Of a stretch of 64,000 nt of DNA, positions 11,801 to 22,389 are shown piece after piece. The stretch comes from Acarospora socialis (lineage: Eukaryota > Ascomycota > Lecanoromycetes > Acarosporales > Acarosporaceae). The stretch spans positions 558,001 to 622,000 of the forward strand of contig JAMYGW020000003.1 in assembly GCA_025617375.2 (NCBI GenBank). Reading direction: 5' to 3'. The notes under the pieces are model-generated. The model did no database searches. It was not told where the DNA came from and saw only the letters and a program-made list of their open reading frames with translations. Both the position numbers and the translations under genes were made by a program. Every line of letters starts with the position of its first letter. The first letter of the stretch is position 1.

Positions 11801-12678
11801 ATGCTGTTTTGTACACAGATGAGTCAAAACTAGATGAAAATCTAGGTGCAGGTCTTTGCTACATGTATAAAGATATTATACATCAACAATCTTGAAATCT
11901 AGAAACCACCATGGAAGTCTATGATGCTGAATTGTTTGGAATTTCACAGTCTTTGAAGTTAAGCCTCAAAGAAATCATGAAATATCAAAGAATCAAAGAC
12001 ATATGGATCTTTTCAGACAATCAAGCAGCTATACAAAGAATTCAAATCACAAATCAAGGATCTGGACAGCATCTAGCTATTAAATGTCAAGAAACTCTTC
12101 AAAAACTCATAGATTATGAAGTTACACCTCATATTCATTGGGTCCCTGGACATGAGAACATTAAAGGCAATGAAATAGCAGATAAAGCTGCAAAATCAGG
12201 TGCAAAGCAGTCAATTTCATCAGATATTGATAGATTTACATCTATTAGCTATATTAAACACAAAATCAAGGTCAAAGCACTGGAAAACTGGACCACCCAC
12301 TGGAAAAAGACAACTCAAGGAAGATATTATGCTCAGTTTGATCAAACACCTAGTTTTCACATCAAAGAAGATCTGAAAAGTGCAGACAGACTTTCATTTG
12401 CTACTTTTACACAAATGAAACTAGATCATGACTATTTCAAAGCATATCTGCATAGATTATCAGACTATAACAGCAAGAAATGCAATGGGACATGCAACAA
12501 AGATCAAACCCCAGAGCATTTGTTGACAGCCTGTCAATATAACAAAAAGAAGCAAACTGAGCTGAAAAATCAGCTCAGAAACATCAATTTGCCATATACA
12601 GCAAAGATGCTGTTTACTATCAAGGAAGGAATCAAAGCTACTTTTGCTGTTTTTGAAGAAAACCAAAGTAGCTACTAG
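8804..12678 (+). pseudogene. LINE copy B ORF2: endonuclease-RT-RNase H polyprotein
   Basis: ATG at 8804 overlaps the ORF1 stop as ATGA. The APE-like endonuclease shows LLQESWV, then GNFNAHH at ~9250 (the family consensus has Asp where Asn is read, GAT>AAT) and SDHEV. The reverse transcriptase spans ~10019-11690 with KAPGPDG, LDVKGAF, GSPIS and YIDDV. RNase H spans ~11810-12215 with LYTDES (Gly codon altered), ELFGI, SDNQAAI and HWVPGH..GNEIAD. The tail has C..C...HLLTAC. In-frame TGA codons occur at Trp positions (for example the second Trp of HAWW at ~9272). One TAG at ~11269 is Trp in copy C. The protein would mediate target-primed reverse transcription; this copy cannot make it. Confidence 0.9.
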
Positions 12679-13139
12679 AAAATGATTATTAGAAGAAGTT
12701 GAGGGTGAAGATGAGATTTAGAAAAGAAAAAAGATATTGATTGACAATCAGCATCAGGTTGACTGAACAGAAGTGATCAAAAAGCATTCAGATTGATTAT
12801 TCACATGTACAAGATTTTGAGTTTTGTTTTGTGTCTACATCTTTCACTATATGTCTATTAACTGCTATAGCTTTTATAGCTGCATGCATAGAATGAAGAA
12901 TAAATAAATAAATAAATAAACAGTGTGTTCAACATACTTTCAAAAAAAACAACAACATATACTTCTGCAGCTTCTTGCAGACTTTTTATGACTGAGATTT
13001 AAAATTGAAAACTTTTGTCATGATGTCAAATCTTTATTAAATAGTTCTGAATGATTTTTCAACATAGTTGTTAAAAGAAAAGTTTTTTTCATTAAGAAAT
13101 CAGTTGATCTCTGATAGCAACACATTTCATGAAGAGTAA

Positions 13140-13840
13140 CAGTTATAAAGTAAAATTGAGTGTTAAAATTGAGCATTAGAATTGAGCATTAAAATTGAAC
13201 AATAAAATTAAGCAATATTATGAACATCATCATCAAGCATTAAAACAAAGTATCAAGACAGAGCATCAAAACTAAGCACTGTCATGAAGTACTGTCATAA
13301 AGTATTAAAATAAAGCATCAAAACTGAGCATTAAAACTGAGCATTAAAACTGAGTATTGTCAGAAAGCATCATCACAAAACATTAAAACTGAGCATCAAA
13401 ATTGAGCATCATCACAAAGCACTGTCATGAAGCATCAAAATGAAGCATTAAAACTGAGTGATAAAATTGAGCAATAAAATTGATCAATATTATAAGCATC
13501 AAAACAAAGCACAAAATTGACATCAAAACTGAGCACTGAAACAAAGAATCAAAATAAAGTACTAAATAAAGCATCATCACAAAGCATTAAAACTGAGCAT
13601 CAAATTTGAACATCAAATCTGAGCATTGAAACTGAGCAACAAAATGAAGCATCATTACAAAGCACTAAAATAAAGCATCAAAACTGAGCATCAAAATTGA
13701 GCAATAAAATAAAGCATCAAAATTGAGTATCAGAACAAAGCATCAAAATAAAGCACTGAAATGAAGTTTTAAATTGAAGCATTAAGATGAGACATCAAAA
13801 CTGAACAATAAAATTGAACAATAAAATTATACTTACTGTT
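13140..13840 (+). repeat. Degenerate tandem array of a ~13-bp unit (GAGCATNAAAACT)
   Basis: About 50 imperfect units of GAGCATCAAAACT / GAGCATTAAAATT, with AAAGCATCAAAAT and GAGCAATAAAATT variants, run across ~700 bp. Differences are mostly C/T and G/A. The array lies directly after LINE copy B and ends near 13840. The complementary unit occurs at 14905-15452 and 24829-25085. Confidence 0.85.
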
Positions 13841-14327
13841 TAACATTCAGCAGTGAGTTAATTTAGATTTTACAGTGACTATCTGAGTTTCTTCATCTTT
13901 ACTCATATTTACAGCAGTATTTGTCTCAATCTTTATTCATATCTCAGCAATATTCTCTTTCATATTTTCTTTATTCTTTTCATTTTTCTTTTCTTCACTG
14001 CAGATTTTCTCACTCTCATGTGTCTTTTCAGCAGTCAGTGTCTTTTCTCTGCTCAGTACTCTCTTCATAGTGCTGCATTTTATTGAAGATTTCTTGTTAC
14101 ATATCATGATGTGAAATAATGATTTGATGAAGTTCTAAGATTAAGTTAATAGAAGTATTGTAAGAAATTAATATAAAGATAAAAATATCTTTGAGTGACT
14201 GTGAGTTTTAATGTATGTGAAAGACTGAGTTGATAAGAAAGTTGTAGTTTGAAGTTCATTGTTGAAAGATGTTATCAAGATGTTAGAGAGACTGAGATAT
14301 TATGTTAGTAAATATTACATTCACTTA
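13841..14327. other. AT-rich, pyrimidine-rich spacer without a gene
   Basis: About 490 bp between the 13-bp array and the MITE. 13880-14100 is a run of CTTTATTC/TCTTTTC-type words on the plus strand. No ORF or TE domain is recognisable. Its right end includes a ~30-bp segment that recurs in diverged form at ~14835-14865. Confidence 0.4.
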
Positions 14328-14800
14328 TAAAGTGATCATCAGACCAGACTGAGCTCAGTTTTTGAAACTTAAATCAGTTTGCTAAGTCTAACTTTGCAAT
14401 TTGATCTGACTCTACTCAGAGTTGAGTTTTGAGCAGAGTTGAGCAGAGTTTTGCTTGACAGCTCAGTTTAAGATCACTTTAGGATAAATTATCAAAAATA
14501 CAGTATATTACATCTAAATTACCATTTTAGGTGTTGCAAAGTATAAATTTCACATATGATAATTTATAATTTTATAAATTACATAGTTGCATAGTCTAAA
14601 TTTAGACCTATCATGCCTATATACATGTCTATTTGTAATTTATGCAGTTATGTAAAACTCAGACTAAAATTTCAGATCAGATTAAGCTCTTAAAGCAAGT
14701 TCAGATCAAATTTTCAAACTCAATTTTTAAACTCAATTTGACTCTGCTCAGAAGCTCAGTTCAGGTTGATTTGAGTTAACTTGACTTGATGATCACTTTA
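14328..14800. mobile_element. hAT-like MITE with 8-bp target-site duplication
   Basis: Perfect 14-bp terminal inverted repeats TAAAGTGATCATCA at both ends, flanked by TTCACTTA on the left (14320-14327) and right (14801-14808). The 473-bp interior has no coding capacity and is rich in GACTC/GAGTC/GAGCTC words. An 8-bp duplication and TIRs beginning TARAGTG point to the hAT superfamily; that assignment is inferred from these signatures. Confidence 0.85.
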
Positions 14801-14904
14801 TTCACTTATGATATATATGTTAATGTTATGATGCTAGTAAACATCATATTCACTTATGATATGTGCATCAATATTATAAGTAAATACATCAACACATCTA
14901 TCTT

Positions 14905-15452
14905 TAATACTCAGTTCTTATCTTTACTTTTATTGCTCAGTCTTTAAACTCAGTTTCTACACTCAGTCTCTATATTCAGTCTCTACACTCAGTATCTATA
15001 TTCAGTAAATTTATTATTTTACTTTGATGCTTTGTTTCAGTACTCAGTTTCAGTATTTTGCTTTGATGCTTCATTTTAATGCTTCATTTTGATGTTTTAT
15101 TTTAATGTTTGATTTTGATGCTCAGTTTTGATACTTTAATTTAATACTTTATTTTAATGCTTCATTTTGATGCTTCATTCTGATGCTTAATTTCAGTGTT
15201 TTGTTTTGATGCTCAATTTATCACTCATTTTTATCACTCAGTTTTGATGTTTCATCTTGATGCTCAGTTTTAATGTTTTATTTTAATACTCAATTTTGAT
15301 GCTTCATTCTGATACTTAGTTTTGATGCTTTGTTTTAGTGCTCAATATATTGCTCACTTTTATCACTTTGTTTTGATATTTTGTCTCAATGCTTCATTTT
15401 AATATCTTATTTCAGTACTTAATTATAATGCTTCATTCTGATGCTTCATTCT
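14905..15452 (-). repeat. 13-bp-unit array in reverse orientation, left half
   Basis: Units read AGTTTTGATGCTC / CATTTTAATGCTT, the complement of the array at 13140-13840. The array is cut at 15452 by the Copia LTR (target duplication ATTCT at 15448-15452) and resumes at 24829. Confidence 0.85.
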
Positions 15453-15692
15453 TGTTGAGAAGTATGATGTTTTAACTGCTTTTATTGTTTTAGTTAGCTT
15501 TAATGTCAGAGATTGATCTGCATAGTGAATAAAGTTGATTGTAGTTAACTTCATTTAATAATCTTTATAATTTATGTGAACTATAATCAAGATAATTGAC
15601 ACACATTAACTGCAGTCAATCTCAACAGTGTATGTTTCACTAAATAGACAGTATAGCACAAGTATTCTTTAAATCTTTCATTATATTTCATA

Positions 15693-15707
15693 AATTATGA
15701 GCTCAGA
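15693..15707 (+). promoter_or_regulatory. Primer-binding site of the Copia element
   Basis: AATTATGAGCTCAGA follows the 5' LTR directly. TTATGAGC(C/T)CAG is complementary to the anticodon-stem region of initiator tRNA-Met, which Copia elements use as a half-tRNA primer. One C>T change is assumed. The same word occurs at 56404 after another LTR-like end. Confidence 0.65.
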
Positions 15708-15838
15708 TTAGTAAGAGACTTTTTAGAGAAAGTGCATACTTTTAGTGTCTTGACAGCTTTGTTATGAAACTCAAACAGTTGAGCAAAACAAGTACTCTCA
15801 ACACTCAATATAAAGCTCAAAAGATTAAACAAAACAAA

Positions 15839-16314
15839 GGGTGGTCAAGTGGTATAGTGAATGTATACTGCTTGGGTGACCTAAGAAATTAAGTGAAAAA
15901 CTAGGGAAGTAGTGATTTCACTAGTATATCACTTAATTTCAAAGGTCATGAATTCAAATCCCACACCACTCACCAAATCAATCACCAGGTCATTCAGTTG
16001 TATAAGAAAAACAAGTGGTGAAAATTCTACAGATCTTAGTTGTCTATAAAAGACACTATATACACAATCATTTACCTATTATTTAGGCACCAAACCCCAA
16101 ATTTCCTTAACTATTGGTCATTGAGGCCCACAATCAGGTTGACTGCTCAGAAGTGATCAATAAGCAATCAGAATTATCAGAATAAATCTGTAATTCATAT
16201 ATTATACATATGAATTGTCAGAATAAATCTGCATATTCAACAAATATCTTATCACAAGTTCATCATAGTGCATGTTTGCTGTATATGAACTATAAAATGA
16301 AGTATAAATAAATA
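15839..16314 (+). mobile_element. Full-length tRNA-derived SINE with LINE-like 3' tail, copy 3
   Basis: Flanked by a 15-bp direct repeat ATTAAACAAAACAAA (15824-15838 and 16315-16329), which defines a 476-bp insertion. The head is GGGTGGTCAAGTGGTATAG with a B-box-like AGGTCATGAATTCAAATCCC and an acceptor-like complement. After the common body, 16125-16180 resembles the LINE 3' UTR (CAGGTTGACTG..CAGAAGTGATCAA.AAGCA). The end is ATAAATAAATA, like the LINE tail. It contains CC and GG dinucleotides, unlike the surrounding Copia sequence, so it arrived later. Confidence 0.9.
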
Positions 16315-16512
16315 ATTAAACAAAACAAAACTCTCAACAACTTGATACAGAGCTCAAACAGTTGAGTAAAACAAGCATATATTCTCAGTAACTTACTATG
16401 AGTCAATAAAAAAAATAAGCATCTATCTACTGTCTTCATTTAAAGAAGACATTTAACACATTTTTTTTCTTACTTTGTTCATTGATTATATTCTTATTAA
16501 TACTTCATTTCT

Positions 16513-16630
16513 TATACTCTAGGTTTCATTAGATGCAATAGAGTAAAACATCACTTTCTAGATAGTTTTTCTAAACAATTAACACATTTATCATAGACTT
16601 AGAAATCAATCATATAAATTGATTCTAACA
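16513..16630 (+). repeat. LTR-like repeat at the 5' side of Gypsy 1
   Basis: About 112 bp from TTTCATTAGATGC to TTGATTCTAACA is repeated at 19393-19509 with a single C/T difference. The second copy has TGTTA...TAACA ends. After this copy, ATTGATAGCATCAACTG resembles the sequence after the 5' LTR of Gypsy 2 (ATTTAATAGCACCAACAG), so both may be primer sites for the same tRNA. This supports its being the 5' LTR. Confidence 0.6.
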
Positions 16631-16679
16631 ATTGATAGCATCAACTGATTAAAGAATTCAGTCTAAATCTTTATGTCTA

Positions 16680-19170
16680 GATGTCAGTGAGCTCAGAATA
16701 TTGCATTAAATGTTCTTCACATTAGTTCATGAAATCAAACAAAAATACAAAACATTTGCTTCATCAAATCAGTCTGTTTTTAATGTTAAAAACAGTCTCT
16801 TTTCAGCATGATCAACATCAATCTAATCAATATACATCACAAAAACAAGACAGCAATCATACAGTTCAATAACTTAAGTTCTGAATCTCATCATTGCTTT
16901 GTTTAAGACTTTATAAACACTCTTGTCAGTCAAATAAAGAAAACTCATCTAACTGATGTCAAAAAGCAGCAGAATAATCTTATTTTAACAGATATTGATG
17001 AAATATACAATACTATTAAAAAGTCTAACACAAATCTGAATGTCAAATTAGACACTTGATTCAACAAGATTCTCAAGACATTACATTGTCAATTCACATC
17101 ACAACAGTCTTAATCACATCATTCTGACAGTTCATCAATCTCATTAAAGATCACAGTTAGATGATCTTCAACAGAGTGATTAGTGAAGAAAGAACTACAG
17201 AATAATAATGACTATGATCTAGAGAGTTTGAGCAAGAATTGTGTTAAGAAATGAAAAGAAAAAGAGCATAAAATTATCACAGTTCTCTGTGATGATGATG
17301 AGTCTCATTCAATAATGTTTTGAGTGAACAAAATAGACTTCTTTGACTCACATCTTGATGAGATTATTGATGAAAGCAAGATCAATATTGTTCAAGTTAA
17401 CTGTGATGTCTATTACTATGATGTTCATTTCTTTGTTGATCAAGTCAGAACTATAATCAATGTCAAAGACAGTTATTATGTATAAATTGATCTGTATTTG
17501 TGTCTCTGCAATGTTATTCAAGAATGATATGTAGTTAAACTTGACAACATTTAACAAGATGACATGCAAAATGATCACAACATCATCAACTGAGTAAATG
17601 TTTTAATAACTCAATTCAAGCAATCAAAGCAAGTCATACTCAATATTTTTCTTACTTTACAATACAGCATCAAGAACATTCACAAACACAGCTCTGCATT
17701 ATATATTTAGACTGTTGTTCAATACAGAAGAAATGCTGATCTTTTTATGTTAAATCAGTTATTCATAATCTGAAACAAGCTTAATGTTAATCTTTAACAC
17801 AATATTTCTCATTCTACAATTCACATCATCATTGTAATCTTTATTCAGCAATTGAAAGATTACAAGAACATGTGAAAATGACTGTTTTCTTGTTCACTGT
17901 TGTCATGAGACTTTTGATGATATGAATCTTCAAATCATGATTACTTTACAAATTCATCATCTTATGACAATGACTCATATCTAGATCACAGTGAAAACAA
18001 TCATCAAAATAATATGTCAAATCACTGTTATTCATCTCATTCTTACAAAAATTGTGACTATAATTCACATCAAAATGATACATCAAATTAAGAAAATCAC
18101 TCATCACAGCAACAACTCTTTCATTCTTAATTTGTCAATCAGTCATCTCATGAACACAAATCTCAAGAACAGCAATCTCAGTCAGTTTATCATGTGAATT
18201 TTGACAACAACATTGATGCACACTCAATGACTTACTATGTGAATCAACAAAATGACAAGTACATCAATCAAAACTCTAATCAAAACAAAACAGAGATGCA
18301 TAACTACACAAATTGAACAATTACACAGCAAACTTATTCATGTCTGACATATGAAAAGATCTTTTCTTCAGTCATACATCTCAATTATTATGTCACTGAT
18401 GTTTACTACAACTATTTTGTCTTGTCATATCACACTGACATCATCATTTCTATCAACTACATCATCATGAAGATCAGCATCAGCAGTCTTATCATCAAAT
18501 TTCAGTCTATCTGTCTAGACTCTGACATCATTTACATGCTTATTGATCACAGTTTAGCTGCTGAAAATCTTTCACAATTTAGTGAAACAATCTTACAAAT
18601 CAAGAATATCATCAGCAACTTTATCTTCAACAAGCATGTCAATCTATGTCTCTACATTCATGATGATGATGATAAAGATAAAGAAAAGATCTTTGTCAAT
18701 TGCAAGACTTATATTGTGAATGATCTTGACACAGACATTCTTATTAATGTGAATGTTATGCAGACAAAAGACATGATTTTGAACTGTGAAAATGACAAGT
18801 TAATTATGAATAGTCATCATGAATTTATGACTTTCTTTATTAGATTCTCAAAGACAAGTGACACAAAACAAGCTGTCATCTTTTTCTATGAAATGACAGT
18901 ACATATGACTATGTTAAGTTTTCACAAAAAAACATTCAAAAAGATCTCAAAAAACATGCAAAATTCAGTGATTCTGAACATTAAATTAAACACTAAAATG
19001 ATTGTTAAATCAATGACAAAATCACTTTCTTATGCATGTCACACATGTCATGCATCTTACTCATCATCAAATAGTCTTCACAGACATCTTCAAATGTCTG
19101 GTCACATCTTATTTTGTCATTCTCATTCTTGTCATTGTTGTTCATGTTGTCAACTTGATAAATTATGAAG
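16680..19170 (+). pseudogene. Gypsy 1 gag and protease region, degenerate
   Basis: The plus strand carries a series of open segments with stops. A gag-like part runs to ~17.7 kb, then a His/Asn/Ser-rich linker (17.9-18.35 kb), then an open block 18422-19168. That block ends in the C2H2-like finger YACHTCHASYSSSNSLHRHL, a motif seen in this position in Gypsy 2 too and in other fungal chromodomain Gypsy polyproteins. CG, CC and GG are nearly absent throughout. Confidence 0.65.
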
Positions 19171-19392
19171 AAAAAACATTGATGAAGAAATCATAATGAA
19201 AAAAATTATGTAAGAGGTTTAGATGCAGAATTTAGCAAAAAACCTTATTGTTGTCTTGCTTCATACTAGTATGACTAGCATACACAATGAGAGCATAATC
19301 TTTTCTGTTTTTTGTGAGTAGTTGTTATGAATTTGTCATAAAGCTCAGTGAGATTAAAACTCTGCAATAAAATAAGACTCTGTGAAAGTATC

Positions 19393-19509
19393 TGTTACTA
19401 GATTTCATTAGATGCAATAGAGTAAAACATCACTTTCTAGATAGTTTTTCTAAACAATTAACACATTTATCATAGACTTAGAAATCAATCATATAAATTG
19501 ATTTTAACA
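19393..19509 (+). repeat. Second copy of the Gypsy 1 LTR-like repeat
   Basis: 117 bp with TGTTAC...TTTTAACA ends, nearly identical to 16513-16630. It lies where the N-terminal third of reverse transcriptase should be: sequence before it ends in the finger region, and sequence after it resumes in the middle of RT. It could be a solo LTR, the scar of a deletion, or a rearrangement junction. Confidence 0.7.
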
Positions 19510-19519
19510 GATTGTGTCT

Positions 19520-22270
19520 TCTTTTTCTATCAATGACTTGTCAATTCAGTAGATTGATCAAAGTTCACAGTGATTTTGCACTGTGATCAAGAGCACTTTA
19601 ATGTTGCTGTTATAAACTATTGAAACTCATCTCTCTACATACAATGACAAATGAATAGAATACTCTGTGTTTTTTGTGATTTTGTATGTGACTATGTTAA
19701 TGATATTGTTGTGTTTTCAAAGATGCTGAATGAGTATGTCAGTCATTTACATCAGATTTTTCAGTTATTTCAGAAACTGAGCATTAGTCTTGAATTTAAG
19801 AAGTTCTTTCTAGATTATTCTATTGTCACACTCTTAAATCAATGAGTAGATGCTTTAGAACTTATGACTATCTTTGAGAAAATTCAGACAATAGTGAATC
19901 TTCAGTTTTTAATGATGTTTAAGACTCTTAAAACTTATCTCAGTCTTACTGACTGATTATAATTCTATATATTCTATTATGTTCAAATCACAGATTCTCT
20001 TTAGACAAGAAAAACTGCTTTGATGAAGATTTTGTCAGCAAAGAAAAATGCACAAAAACAGTATATGAGTCATGTATCAGTGAACAAACTCAGTTTTGAG
20101 AAACTGCACATGTTTAAAACTCTACAAGATCTTTTCACAATGTCTATCTTTCTGATTCACTTTGACTCAGAGTGTTATCTATACATTGATGTGAATGTGT
20201 TCAAAGCAATATGATTTTGAAATCATCATATATTAAATGAAAAGTAATCTGAATTCAGTGTTCACTGATGCAAAGATTACAGAATTTTCACATCATAAGA
20301 TTCAATCAATTCTGTTTTTCAGCAAACTGCTAATACTGACTGAATGAAACTACTGATTTATTAAAATGAAAATAGCTGATCTGATGTGAATAGTATGAAA
20401 GATAAAACATCTTATTGAATTGATTTCATTAAAACTAACAATTATAATCTTTACTGATCATTTTATCACTATCTTTATAGCACAACAGATTCATCTTATC
20501 ACAACTATCTTGATGAATAAGCTGAACTTACAACTCATATAAACATCACAGTATCTCAGTTAATTCAATTTAAATGTACAGCATCACTCAAAGAAGATTC
20601 ATCTGATTTCAGATGCATTATTGAGATTATTAAATGATATGAATGTTAAAACAGAGAATAAGATTGACATTCTTGATGATTTAATTATAGAATTGTATCA
20701 TGTCACACTGATAGAATTGACAGACAATTTCAAACAATGACTAAAAAATGCATACAAAAACAATTTGCAATTTGCAATGAATACTGAATATAATCAAATC
20801 AATAAATCTATCTTGTCAAGATGTCTTGAACACAACTTATAACAAAAATATCACAAACAAATCAGTTAGATTACACTTCACTTATTGAAATGACCTGATC
20901 TACTACATAAACAACATCAATGATCACAAGCATCTATGCATATCAGTCTGTTTTAAGAAGAAGATATTTGAACTGACACATGACAGACAATATCATGATG
21001 ATTTTCACTGCACATATGACTGTATATTAATCTTTCTATTTATGCAACAATTATTCAAAAAACTAAAAATCTATATTGTTCATTGTTCTGAGTGTCAGTT
21101 AAATCAGATGAGATGTTATGCACTTTATAAATTACTCAACTCAATATCAACATCATCAATTTCATTTCATACAATTATCATGAATTTTATTCTCACCTTA
21201 TCACCAATCAATTCAGATCAATTCAATAACATTTTTACAGTCACAGATAAGTTTACAAAGTGAATGTTACTTCTGCTCAACAAATCTATCTATATTGTTA
21301 TGAATTAAGTGAATATCTTGCTTTCAGAACTTATCAGTCATAATTAAGACATATCTCAGTAGATCATTAGTGATCACAATAAAAAGTTTCTTTCATCATT
21401 TTAACATATCATTTTTGAGTACTTAGTCACAAAACTACTCACATTTACAGCATATCACTCTCAAACTGATGATCAATTCAAACAGACTAATCAGATAGTT
21501 GAAATTGTCTTATAATACTTCATCACTGCAAGATCTGACAAAGTCTTCATCACAGTACTATCATATCTGCAAGACTATCTTAATAACTTTAAAATCTTCA
21601 TCAACTATGTCTCAAACAAGCTGACTTATGACTTCTGCATCAACAACACTCTTAATGCACTATTATTGACAAATTTATTATCTAAAAACTACACTTGTCT
21701 TCATCAGATGTATTGTGAAGACTCTGAACATATTATTATATTTGTGAATATAACAACAAAGTACTACTATGATGTGAAGCACACATTACTTTCACTTGAA
21801 TTGATGATCTATCTGTGCTTATTTCACAGATACATCATATTAGACTTGACAAATTGCAAGTTATTAAATCAGCATATGAACTCATTTTGAATTCTAAAGT
21901 GTGTTGATTAACTTGTATATTGTCTTGAATTATCATCTATAATGCAAATATATTCAATGATATTAATCACTCAGCTGAAGTCAGTGTCTCTGTTAGAACA
22001 CAACTCATATAATTGTCAGTTAAATGTGAACTCTCTGCTGATTGAAAATGAGAATATTACTGATGATGTTGAAACAGCATTTTTTTATGAAATTGAGCAT
22101 CTATTTAATAAATGAACTCAATGAATCTGCAGTAAATCTGTTATTGAGTATCTCATTAAGTGAAAGAAATATAATCATAGTTACAATGTATGATATGACA
22201 TGAAAGATCTGACTGATATCAAGAATCTGATGAAGAACTACAAGCAGAACAATACAATGAGTTGAGTTAT
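19520..22270 (+). pseudogene. Gypsy 1 RT (partial), RNase H, integrase and chromodomain
   Basis: RT is recognisable from ~19530. The active-site block reads FVCDYVNDIVVFS at ~19675 (YVDD changed to YVND). A DSECYLYIDVNVFKA RNase H segment follows at ~20170. The integrase zinc region has CSECQLNQ at ~21090, then ITVTDKFTK-like text at ~21235 and further catalytic-core remnants to ~21650. A chromodomain is recognisable at ~22080-22265 (YEIEHLFNK...VIEYL...YNHSYNV..DMKDL). This order is that of a chromovirus. The frame has many stops; no 3' LTR is evident before Copia sequence resumes near 22380. Confidence 0.8.
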
Positions 22271-22389
22271 GAGTTTCTTTGTTGTTAAAGTCTATGTCAA
22301 TCTCACTGACATGCAATTTTAACAAGATCATCAGCTTTACTTAATGAGAGACAGATTGTTATGAATAGAAAGTTAACTTCATTATTTTG

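Larger units (their letters stand above)
6076..12935 (+). mobile_element. Near full-length Tad1/I-like LINE, copy B, disabled
   Basis: Order: 5' leader (6076-7217, with a small ORF at 6255-6482 that is also open in copy C), ORF1 (7218-8807), ORF2 (8804-12678: endonuclease, RT, RNase H, C-terminal zinc region), 3' UTR and a (TAAA)n tail ending ~12935. Positions sum to 39,396 with those of the minus-strand copy C at both ORF starts and ends, so there is no net indel over 6.4 kb. ORFs contain in-frame stops, mostly TGA in place of expected Trp. Copy B carries extra CpG-to-TpG/CpA changes in its 5' leader relative to copy C. Confidence 0.93.

Noticed and set aside
13140-13840. CRISPR-like array
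   Set aside because: The units are contiguous, short (13 bp) and degenerate with no spacers; this is a minisatellite in a eukaryotic genome.
19017-19110. C2H2 transcription factor in the Copia region
   Set aside because: The finger (YACHTCHASYSSSNSLHRHL) is part of a Gypsy gag-protease polyprotein; the equivalent occurs in Gypsy 2 at ~39.97 kb.
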